In this document: piece after piece, positions 27,941-35,812 of the stretch
Numbering within the stretch: the first letter of the stretch is position 1
Layout of the letters: each line of letters starts with the position of its first letter
Origin: Advenella incenata
GTDB lineage: Bacteria; Pseudomonadota; Gammaproteobacteria; Burkholderiales; Burkholderiaceae_B
Reading direction: 5' to 3'
Length of the DNA: 64,000 nt
Assembly (NCBI RefSeq): GCF_004217095.1
Contig: NZ_SHKO01000002.1
Span: 372,001 to 436,000 of the forward strand
Notes under the pieces: model-generated
What the model was told of the DNA's origin: nothing
Database searches by the model: none
Seen by the model: the letters and a program-made list of their open reading frames with translations, nothing else
Made by a program: the position numbers and the translations under genes

Positions 27941-30532
27941 ATGCTTATGAATACTAGAGCTCAACAGCGTTTGGATAATCCTTTAGCAAGTAAAGAATTT
28001 TCTGTCTGTCAAGGCGACAGGCTTAGGATTCGCGTGACCGCTATTTCAAAAAAAGCAATTTCAAGTCAGCGTGGGCTTTTGTGTCGCATTCTTTTTTTTG
28101 ATGAAAAATCAGAATTAATCAGAAGTAATTATGAAGGCACTTTTTCATCTGCGGTGTATGGCCAATTCATTTATATTGCTTCCACTGCAACCTCAAAATG
28201 CGGAGACTGGGCGAAAAGAGCAATCGTAGCCCCACCTCTTGCAGAGAAGGTTCGGCTCGTTATTCTTGAAGGCGAAGCGCGCCTCGACGAAATCGAGAAG
28301 ATAACGGACATCCAATGCGTTAGTGGTCACCTACCTATTTTGGAGTCGAAATTACCGATTGCGGAGCAACTACCAACGAAGTTGACTTTACGGTTCACGG
28401 AAAAGGTCTTGGATAAAGATACCGTGCTGCTATCTGTTAGCTATCTAGACGAGGATGAGTGTGAAATCGCTGGCCCATATTCAGGCTTTGCATTTTCACG
28501 AAGGTACGGATATTTTAAGTATATTCACCGAACCTTCTTATCCAATATTTTTGAGATTTGTCTTTATGCACCAGCACGGACTCGTTTTGTACAAATTAGA
28601 GTTCATCCGATAAAAGGTGGGAGTACTATAGACTGTGTTGGAAGTCCGAAATTAGAAGTGTATTTGTCATATAAAAGAGCAGTCAATGACGTAAGCTGGC
28701 GTCGCATACATGATAGTGAGATGATCGAACTTCCGCTTCCGTATAACAAGGAACAAGTAAAAATTTGCAAACTGCTATTGACGTATATCGCGCATAGTAA
28801 AGACAACGCGACAGGCTTCGAGTGCCGATTCTTGTGTGAACGTAGACAGCCGGTCATCAACGCTAGTCCCTCTGGTGTGAGTGGATCATTTCAATACTTA
28901 TCTAGCACCGATAATAAGATAAATTCCCATGCGGTTAATTTTTTCGTGCCAGCTTCGGCAAAGTACGTTCAATTGCATTTCAGAGTATCAAACAATTCAG
29001 TACTTTATTTACATTCGGATGTGGATCTGCGAAGAAACACGGACAAATCCTCACATAGGTATGTATTAGCAAGGTCGGTAGGAAGTCAATCGTTAAATTT
29101 AGAACTCAATGAACTTTGGAGTTCATTGTTGGTGTTGTCGATTCGATCGGGAACCAATTCGTCTGAGCATTCTTGCGGAGAAGCCAGCTTATCCTTCTAC
29201 GACAGTAACGGCGGACTCGTACCCGTATCGTTTGAAGATCAAAAAGTAATTTTCGGACAGATTAGTCAATTTAATGAAAGCACTTGTAGATTATTCTTAT
29301 GCTTAGACAACATTAACAAGACAAAAGACAAAACCACTAGATTCATTGCTCAACTTACCCCGCCGCGAAAAGCTGTACGCTTGACCATTAATGTCAATAT
29401 TCAAGCCAATGATTCCCAAATAAAAATTTCGGCGAAAATTTCGGCTTTTGACCAACTTATTGTTCCTCGCCTTGTGTCTGATTCCTATCGTCTGATTGAA
29501 CATAACAAAAATATGCCAGAATACGCTGTTAAAGCCCTTCTCAAGGGCTTAGTGGCTGAGTTCCCTCAGGATCCATCAATGCTTGGATTCGCTATGAATA
29601 AATATTATGAACTAGGGGATCTCGGAGCCGCTAATAATGTGGCATCGCATATTTTGAACGACGTAAGCCCTGCTGCGCTGCGTTACCAAGCGCGGCTTAT
29701 TTCGTCTGAAGTCAACTTGCTCCGGAACTCTTTTGTATCCGCACGAGAAAACTTCACCTATCAAGAAAAGAACTTGGTCCGTGAATACTCAGATAATTTA
29801 ACGATAGCGCTCCTCATCGGTGGAGGTATATTAGATAGCTCCACATTAGACCCGTTTAGCTATTTATCTGCGCGCTATCCTAGCCGCGTATTATCTCAAA
29901 AAAAAGGACTTGTGATAACGCCATTGGGCTTCCCTGGAAGAGGCGAGACGGGTGATCCTTGGGAAGTGCGTAGTTCTAACGGCTTTAAGCATTATCTCCT
30001 CAACTGCATTTCATCTACGGATCTTGTCACCATCACGAAAGTTAATCAGATTGATTTTTCGGTGTTGCTTTGTAGGGAAATTTTGAAAATTGAGAGGCCG
30101 ACTGTTATCCATTGCGTTATTCGTGGTGAGGACTACTGCACTGTAACCGTTGCTCTAGCAGTCGCTCGGAGTCTCTCGGTTCCTCTTGTGCTAGAGTTTT
30201 TAGATACCTACATCTCTGATGGTGCGTCAGAGCAAAATGACGGCTCCAAGATAGCCGATGCTATCGTAACCCGACAATTTGTTTGTGCTGCAGCGGCAGA
30301 TGTGATCATTACTAAATCTGAGGGACTGAAGCGTTGTTTATCATCGAATGAGATTGACTCTGAGAAAATTTTTGTAATTCCGGCTCTTGAATTAAATGGC
30401 TCCACTGTCTCGCCTCCTGACTCCCAACGGAATGAGTACCAAGAAGTATATCTTCAAGCTTATAACTATTTGTTCATCGAACTGCCAAAACGACAGGGGG
30501 CGGGCGCGGCAAACTCTGCCTGTGCATTGTAA
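27941..30532 (+). CDS. Protein with four tandem beta modules and a half glycosyltransferase
   Basis: An 863-residue protein, unrecognised as a whole. Four beta-rich modules (about 20-120, 145-240, 260-365, 385-495) repeat a pattern of LLCRILFFDE-type strand, GxFxYI turn and a V-R-L-x-I-type strand. A helical, TPR-like part follows (about 515-615). Residues about 645-820 look like the N-terminal half of a GT-B enzyme (GLVITPLGFPGRGETGDPW, PTVIHCVIRGEDYCTVTVALA, ADVIITKSEGLKRCL, EKIFVIPALE). The nucleotide-sugar-binding half expected after IFVIP is missing; only about 45 residues remain. It may be a decayed enzyme, or a chain-length or scaffold protein. ATGs at 27941 and 27947 are both possible. 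Confidence 0.55.
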   Translation: MLMNTRAQQRLDNPLASKEFSVCQGDRLRIRVTAISKKAISSQRGLLCRILFFDEKSELIRSNYEGTFSSAVYGQFIYIASTATSKCGDWAKRAIVAPPLAEKVRLVILEGEARLDEIEKITDIQCVSGHLPILESKLPIAEQLPTKLTLRFTEKVLDKDTVLLSVSYLDEDECEIAGPYSGFAFSRRYGYFKYIHRTFLSNIFEICLYAPARTRFVQIRVHPIKGGSTIDCVGSPKLEVYLSYKRAVNDVSWRRIHDSEMIELPLPYNKEQVKICKLLLTYIAHSKDNATGFECRFLCERRQPVINASPSGVSGSFQYLSSTDNKINSHAVNFFVPASAKYVQLHFRVSNNSVLYLHSDVDLRRNTDKSSHRYVLARSVGSQSLNLELNELWSSLLVLSIRSGTNSSEHSCGEASLSFYDSNGGLVPVSFEDQKVIFGQISQFNESTCRLFLCLDNINKTKDKTTRFIAQLTPPRKAVRLTINVNIQANDSQIKISAKISAFDQLIVPRLVSDSYRLIEHNKNMPEYAVKALLKGLVAEFPQDPSMLGFAMNKYYELGDLGAANNVASHILNDVSPAALRYQARLISSEVNLLRNSFVSARENFTYQEKNLVREYSDNLTIALLIGGGILDSSTLDPFSYLSARYPSRVLSQKKGLVITPLGFPGRGETGDPWEVRSSNGFKHYLLNCISSTDLVTITKVNQIDFSVLLCREILKIERPTVIHCVIRGEDYCTVTVALAVARSLSVPLVLEFLDTYISDGASEQNDGSKIADAIVTRQFVCAAAADVIITKSEGLKRCLSSNEIDSEKIFVIPALELNGSTVSPPDSQRNEYQEVYLQAYNYLFIELPKRQGAGAANSACAL

Positions 30533-31027
30533 CTGGAGTCGGGGAGAACTCGTAGCTAACAATTCTGATCGGAAAGTTTCGCGATCCTAAGCAACTTTAC
30601 ACTAAAAGTTTGTACCGTTTAAGAACATGGTTGAAAGCAGAACCCGTCGTGTGTCTCAAGCATCGGGTACATAAAAATATAAGGGTTGAAGTATATTGTA
30701 AAAGTGTTTAATAGGAATGAAAATGTTGTGTAATAGGTGAACGGGAGAATATATGAAAGGACGGATTTGAGAATCGATCACCCGCTATTTTTAGCGTATG
30801 TTTTTTTCTTAGCTAAATGCTATACTGCACACGAATAAATTGGGATGATGTGAGAGACGGATTGAAGTCGATATCGCTGATGCTAGCCGTTACTTCTAAC
30901 ATGGTTTTTTTGCTTGGTCAGACTGCGGTTCAGTTAATTGGTCGATGGGTTGTTTTTATCTGGCTATCAGGTATATCTGGCTGTGCAAATCAATACGCTC
31001 TAAAGTGATCGATCTGGAAAAAGAATA
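30533..31027. other. Intergenic region at the low-GC/high-GC boundary
   Basis: About 495 bases between the half-glycosyltransferase gene and manC. A 63-codon frame at 30817-31008 has no supporting features and was not called. Base composition rises on the manC side, so this is the likely right edge of the type-specific block. The manC promoter should lie here. Confidence 0.45.
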
Positions 31028-32446
31028 ATGAGTCTAATAATACCAGTGATATTGGCAGGTGGGGCTGGGACGAGATTATGGCCGCTGTCCCGGGAGGCAT
31101 ATCCAAAGCAGTTCTTGACCCTGGCGGGCGAACATTCATTGTTGCAACAAACCTGGTTGCGCATTGCGGAGCTTGCTGATCGACCGCCAATCGTTGTTGC
31201 GAGCGAAGCCCACCGTTTTATCGTCTCAGAGCACTTGCGCCAGGTAAACGTAACGCCATCGGCATTGTTGCTGGAGCCTAGCGGTCGTAATACGGCGCCA
31301 GCCGTCGCCGTGGCCGCGCTGCAGGCTTTTGAAATGGGCCTGGATCCGCTCTTACTTGTTTTGCCATCCGACCATCTTATTGAAGATACCTATCAGTTTG
31401 CAGAAGCGGTAAAGCTTGCAGCTGACGCGGCCGAAGAGGGCAAACTCGTTACGTTCGGTGTCAAGCCCACTCATCCGGAAACGGGTTATGGATATATCAA
31501 GCGGCATCTTGGTGACGGTATTCAGGCGGTAGAGCAGTTTGTTGAAAAGCCCAGCTTTGCGGTTGCGCAAGACTATGTAAATAGTGGATGCTACGTTTGG
31601 AATAGCGGGATATTTCTGTTCAAGGCCAGTGCTTATTTGGCGGAGTTAAGAAAATATTGCCCGAATGTTTTGGCGCTTTGTTATGAGGCATTGAAACAGT
31701 CCAGCGTAGATCTGGATTTTATAAGGTTGGATCGCGAATTATTTAAAAAAATCCCTGCTATATCAGTCGATTATGCAGTGATGGAGAAAACGGCTAAGGC
31801 TGTGGTGCTGGATATTGACGCCGGATGGAGCGATATTGGTTCCTGGGATTCATTGTGGGAAAAGTCGCATCCGGATGCTGATGGGAACGTTAATATTGGT
31901 GAAGTCATTTCCAAAGACTGTACAAATATGTTGACCCTCTCTGAATCGCGACTTGTGGCAACGCTTGGTCTGGACGACATTATTGTTGTAGATACGGTTG
32001 ACGCCTTATTGGTTGCACATCGCAGCAGATCACAAGATATAAAGCAGATTGTTGCCGACTTGAAAAAATGTGGACATGCCGAGTCCACAGATCACCGTAA
32101 AGTATATCGCCCTTGGGGAACGTATGAGCTTATTACGAAGGGTTCAAACTTTATCGTAAAGAAAATCATGGTCAAGCCGGGCGCCTCGCTCAGTATGCAG
32201 ATGCATCAGCATCGTTCAGAGCACTGGGTTGTTGTCGTTGGCAAGGCACAAATCACTAAGGATGAGACGGTGCAAGTGTTAAATGCGAACGAGAGCTTAT
32301 ATATTCCGGTGGGTGTACGCCACCGTTTGGCCAATATTGGAGACTCTCCGCTAGAGGTCATTGAAGTGCAATCAGGCGCGTATCTGGAAGAAGATGACAT
32401 CATTCGGTTCGACGATGACTATGGTCGGGTCCCCAATGAGGTGTAA
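31028..32446 (+). CDS. manC: Mannose-1-phosphate guanylyltransferase / mannose-6-phosphate isomerase
   Basis: A 472-residue bifunctional type II enzyme. The N-terminal nucleotidyltransferase has GGAGTRLWPLSREAYPKQF at 11-29 and FVEKP at 171-175. The C-terminal cupin isomerase has RPWGTYE and QMHQHRSEHW. It makes GDP-mannose in the cytoplasm, so mannose or a derivative (rhamnose, fucose, mannuronate) is probably in this or another surface glycan. No phosphomannomutase gene is in the window. GGAAAAAG lies before the ATG. It is the first gene right of the AT-rich block, and its composition is intermediate. Confidence 0.94.
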   Translation: MSLIIPVILAGGAGTRLWPLSREAYPKQFLTLAGEHSLLQQTWLRIAELADRPPIVVASEAHRFIVSEHLRQVNVTPSALLLEPSGRNTAPAVAVAALQAFEMGLDPLLLVLPSDHLIEDTYQFAEAVKLAADAAEEGKLVTFGVKPTHPETGYGYIKRHLGDGIQAVEQFVEKPSFAVAQDYVNSGCYVWNSGIFLFKASAYLAELRKYCPNVLALCYEALKQSSVDLDFIRLDRELFKKIPAISVDYAVMEKTAKAVVLDIDAGWSDIGSWDSLWEKSHPDADGNVNIGEVISKDCTNMLTLSESRLVATLGLDDIIVVDTVDALLVAHRSRSQDIKQIVADLKKCGHAESTDHRKVYRPWGTYELITKGSNFIVKKIMVKPGASLSMQMHQHRSEHWVVVVGKAQITKDETVQVLNANESLYIPVGVRHRLANIGDSPLEVIEVQSGAYLEEDDIIRFDDDYGRVPNEV

Positions 32447-32870
32447 GTGTCCGGTTGCGTTAACTTACAGATATATATGTTTGCAAAAAATCTCCGCCAA
32501 TTTACAGTTCTTTAGAGCGTATATTCTCAAATAGTCATATTTTTAATTTAAAAAAGACAATTTATCTAGGTGTTTACCCTAAAATCAAGAGCAAACAGAA
32601 ACAATTGTCGTAATAAACAAAAATGATGACTATACGAACTTGTTTCATCAGATTTCTCATGTAATAATCACATACGAAATATTTCAAATGACTATAATTT
32701 TGTTGGTGAAATGTTTCTGTTTTTAACGACATACTGAGAAAATGATGTGTTTTAACGCATGTTTTCACGCATTTGTGTCGAGATATATCTGTATGTGCTG
32801 GTTGATGTGCTTCGAGTTGCAATTTATGCAACCAAAATTATTAAATTCAACTTTTATGGATAGGTGAATA
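32447..32870. promoter_or_regulatory. Long AT-rich leader of the Hint-domain gene with direct repeats
   Basis: About 425 non-coding bases. GTTTTAACGCAT at 32749-32760 is followed immediately by GTTTTCACGCAT at 32761-32772 (one mismatch), and a degenerate copy (GTTTTTAACGACAT) lies at 32719-32732. Such repeats could be activator or repressor sites for the gene at 32871. No promoter boxes could be assigned with confidence. Confidence 0.4.
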
Positions 32871-34499
32871 ATGGCTACTATTAACTTTACAGCTTTGGGA
32901 ACGAGTACCCAAAGCTACGATCAAGGTCAGAATCCTGACGATTCAGTATTGAATGTAAACATTGGAATTGGTGCTGTGGGCACCAAGAATGTGAACATTA
33001 CAAACGTAGACAACGTAGAAGGGCCGCTGACATTGAACCAGACGGTTTCTGCTGGTCTGCTAAGCACTCAGAACATCAACATTGGCGAAAATGTTGACCT
33101 GGTCCAGGGCGGCCTTGCCGGCGTGAATATTGGCAATACGTTCAATTACAATCTGAGCGCCAATTCTTCGTTCACAATGAATCCCGCTACAGTCAATATC
33201 GGCGCCTTGAACACCGTCAACATCGATATGGGCGACTCCGGGACTTCGACGTTTACATATGACTCTACAGGCGTCAATCTGGATCTGTCTGCTTTCCCGA
33301 CGATTACTAATATTTCCGCAGGCGACCAGATCAACGTAGCCAATGCGACTAGCGGCTCTTACGAGAATGGCGATCTGATCTTTAAAAATGATCTGGGTAT
33401 CACTGTTGGCCGTTTCAATGCTGATGGTCTGGATCCAACGCAAGTCACTTTTGATGGTGGCTCCATGACATACGCTTGCTTCCTCAAAGGCACGCATATT
33501 GCTACACTGGAAGGCGAAAAAACTGTTGAGTCTCTGGTTGCTGGCGATAAAGTCATCACTGCCTCTGGTGGTGTTGCGACGGTTAAATGGCTGGGTCATC
33601 GGACGCTGTACAAAAGCCGTATTCCTGCCAAGGATGCAGTACGCGCATTCCCTATCCTGATCAAAAAAGACGCCATTGCAGACAATGTGCCACACGCCGA
33701 TCTTATTGTTTCTCCTGGTCACCACCTGGAATTCAACGGCGCCCTGGTTCCAGCAATGATGTTGGTCAATGGTCAGACTATCGTTCAGCAGTTTGAGCGT
33801 CGCTCGTTCGAATACTTCCACGTTGAGCTGGAGCAGTTCGACATTATCCTGGCCGAAGGCGTGCCTGCAGAATCTTACGTAGATATGGGTAACCGTTCTA
33901 TGTTCCAGAATGCAGACGAAGTTGCTATGAATCCAGATTTTGGCCCTTCAGAAGGCCGTCCGAACGTCGAGGGCCTTGTGATTGCACGTGACGGCGCCAT
34001 TGTTGAAGCCATTCGCAAGCAGTTGCTGGCTCGTGCAGAGCTGCTGACAGGTGCACAGCGCACTAAAGACGCAGCCCTGTGCGTTGAAGTGAACGGTCGT
34101 GTTATTCAGGCAACACCAGAGTTTGTCAAAGAAGGTGTTTACCGCTTTGAACTGCCTGCAAATGCCGGTGACGTACGTATCGTATCGCGCTCTTCCCTGG
34201 TGCGTGACGTAACGCATCTGGCTCGCCGTGATATCCGTCGCGTCGGTGTTGGTTTGTCGGCAATTGCCTTCACAGACAGTACAGGCCGCCACGATATTGA
34301 CCTGATGGACAGCCGTATCAGCGGCATGAACCAGCCCCAGGACGTTAAAGGGACTGCCATGCGCTGGACAACGGGTTCTGCAGTGATTCCAGCTGGCGTT
34401 ATCCAGTCTGCCGGCAAAGCTACACTGGAGCTGACTGTGCTGCGTACATACTCGTACTGGCTCGAGACAGCTACAGAGAAAGCTGTTAAAGCTGCGTAA
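32871..34499 (+). CDS. Hint-domain surface-type protein with VNIG-rich N-terminus
   Basis: A 542-residue protein. Residues 1-195 are low-complexity and beta-rich with recurring VNIG, INIG and VNID units, like an adhesin or beta-roll. Residues about 200-345 are a Hint_2 (hedgehog/intein-like) domain: Cys203 of YACFLKGTHIAT is the usual first-residue nucleophile, and SPGHHLEF at 281-288 supplies the His block. The remaining C-terminal part is beta-rich and unassigned. Hint domains can cleave the chain before the Cys, releasing or linking the N-terminal part. No classical signal peptide is visible, so a type I or other one-step export is possible. AGGTGA five bases upstream sets the start. It has its own long leader and a strong terminator. 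Confidence 0.78.
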   Translation: MATINFTALGTSTQSYDQGQNPDDSVLNVNIGIGAVGTKNVNITNVDNVEGPLTLNQTVSAGLLSTQNINIGENVDLVQGGLAGVNIGNTFNYNLSANSSFTMNPATVNIGALNTVNIDMGDSGTSTFTYDSTGVNLDLSAFPTITNISAGDQINVANATSGSYENGDLIFKNDLGITVGRFNADGLDPTQVTFDGGSMTYACFLKGTHIATLEGEKTVESLVAGDKVITASGGVATVKWLGHRTLYKSRIPAKDAVRAFPILIKKDAIADNVPHADLIVSPGHHLEFNGALVPAMMLVNGQTIVQQFERRSFEYFHVELEQFDIILAEGVPAESYVDMGNRSMFQNADEVAMNPDFGPSEGRPNVEGLVIARDGAIVEAIRKQLLARAELLTGAQRTKDAALCVEVNGRVIQATPEFVKEGVYRFELPANAGDVRIVSRSSLVRDVTHLARRDIRRVGVGLSAIAFTDSTGRHDIDLMDSRISGMNQPQDVKGTAMRWTTGSAVIPAGVIQSAGKATLELTVLRTYSYWLETATEKAVKAA

Positions 34500-34569
34500 T
34501 GCACGTAAGTTAGTCAACTGACACGTGGGTTTGAGTATTCAATATCAGGCCCGCAGTTGGTAAGTAGAA

Positions 34570-34606
34570 AAATGGGTAAGCAGATCTGTCTGCTTACCCA
34601 TTTGTT
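34570..34606 (+). terminator. Rho-independent-type terminator after the Hint gene
   Basis: A perfect 15-base stem (34570-34584 pairing with 34589-34603) closes on a TCTG loop and ends in TTTG then a T-rich tail. The A-rich left arm means it could also work on the minus strand. It isolates the Hint gene from the kpsC unit. Confidence 0.75.
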
Positions 34607-34747
34607 ATTTGTGTTGTGCTATGGAGAAGCTTTACATTGATTGTCGCTTTCCGCTCTGAATAAGCGTTACAATTATGACACGCATAATAACAGGCGGAAC
34701 GGGTGTTTCGCCTTATAAGTAGCATGGTCTTTTAAACACAATAATTC

Positions 34748-35812
34748 GTGATAAGTTTTCTTAACTCTCTGAAGTCCCCTTTGGGAGGAGCGCCCATCCT
34801 TCCCGGTGGTCTTTTTGCCCACTTGAAAATCGCGCTGATCTCTGATGAATTCACGCGTGTCTGTATCAGTCAGAATGCCAGGGTCAAAAATCTGTCGCCC
34901 TTGAACTACAAGCATTTGCTTAAATTCTGGAAGCCCGACCTGGTTTTTGTGGAGTCTGCCTGGAAGGGTATTGACGAGTCCTGGAAATTTCAGGTGGCCG
35001 CTTATCCGGATCACCCGGATCGCAACAATAAGGCTTTGAAAAAGCTGGTGAAATATTCCAGAAAGCTGGGTATTCCGACTGTTTTCTGGAACAAGGAAGA
35101 TGGGGTACATTTTGAGCGGTTTATTGATTCAGCCCGCTTATTTGATTACATTTTCACAGTAGATGAAACCTGCATTCCCCGTTACCGGCAGCATGTAGCC
35201 GAGAATGTGCACGTAGGAACATTGCCATTCCCGGTGCAACCGCTTTTTCATCGCTTTACCGGGTTTGATTTCAAATATCATACTGCCAATTTTGTGGGCA
35301 GTTACAGCCGGCATATGCATGATGTCCGCCGGTATTGGCAGGATGCGGCTTTCCAGGCCTGTTCAGATTCCGGGCTGGGGCTGATTGTTTACGATCGTAA
35401 TTCCGATCGGAAAGCGCCCCACTATCGTTATCCGGCCTTGCCTTCTGTGCAGGTGCGGCATGTCATCAAGCATGAGGCAACCGCGATGGTGTATAAAGAC
35501 AATCTGGTAACGCTGAACGTCAATACGATTGTGGATTCACCAAGCATGTATTCACGCCGCCTTATCGAGGCGCTGGCCTGCGGTGCCGTCATTGTGTCTA
35601 ATCCGAGTCTTTCAATGGAACGCATGTTTAGCGAGTTTTGCCATGTGGTCAGCACCCGGGAGGAGATGATGGCAACATTCGAACGGCTCAAACACGGTCC
35701 TTCTGAAGATGACCTGGCGCGTGCTCGTGCGGGTGCAGAGTTTGTATTGGCTAATCACACCTGGGAAGATCGTTTGCGACAGGTGGTTGAAACGCTGGGG
35801 CTGAATGCATGA
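34748..35812 (+). CDS. CgeB-like glycosyltransferase
   Basis: A 354-residue protein paralogous to residues about 258-560 of the giant glycosyltransferase at 10763. Shared motifs in order are FVESAWKGIDESW, GIPTVFWNKEDGVHFERF, TLPFPVQP, YDRNSD, VTLNVNTI and SRRLIEALACGAVIVSN. The family is the CgeB/DUF3880-type GT-B group. Its partner is kpsC, whose ATG overlaps this stop by four bases (ATGA), so it may act at the Kdo linker/repeat junction. The start is uncertain: GTG at 34748 lacks a clear Shine-Dalgarno, and TTG at 34823 is an alternative preceded by the conserved LKIAL. Confidence 0.72.
   Translation: MISFLNSLKSPLGGAPILPGGLFAHLKIALISDEFTRVCISQNARVKNLSPLNYKHLLKFWKPDLVFVESAWKGIDESWKFQVAAYPDHPDRNNKALKKLVKYSRKLGIPTVFWNKEDGVHFERFIDSARLFDYIFTVDETCIPRYRQHVAENVHVGTLPFPVQPLFHRFTGFDFKYHTANFVGSYSRHMHDVRRYWQDAAFQACSDSGLGLIVYDRNSDRKAPHYRYPALPSVQVRHVIKHEATAMVYKDNLVTLNVNTIVDSPSMYSRRLIEALACGAVIVSNPSLSMERMFSEFCHVVSTREEMMATFERLKHGPSEDDLARARAGAEFVLANHTWEDRLRQVVETLGLNA

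Noticed and set aside
30817-31008. 63-codon frame before manC
   Set aside because: No Shine-Dalgarno, no family, and position in an intergenic boundary; one hydrophobic stretch is not enough.
32574-32831. 85-codon minus-strand frame in the Hint leader
   Set aside because: AT-rich chance frame with no features, antisense to the likely promoter region.
33060-33821. Long minus-strand open frame (253 codons) inside the Hint gene
   Set aside because: It mirrors the third-codon bias of the Hint gene; its protein has no recognisable domain or ribosome-binding site. The same holds for the minus frame at 33948-34517.
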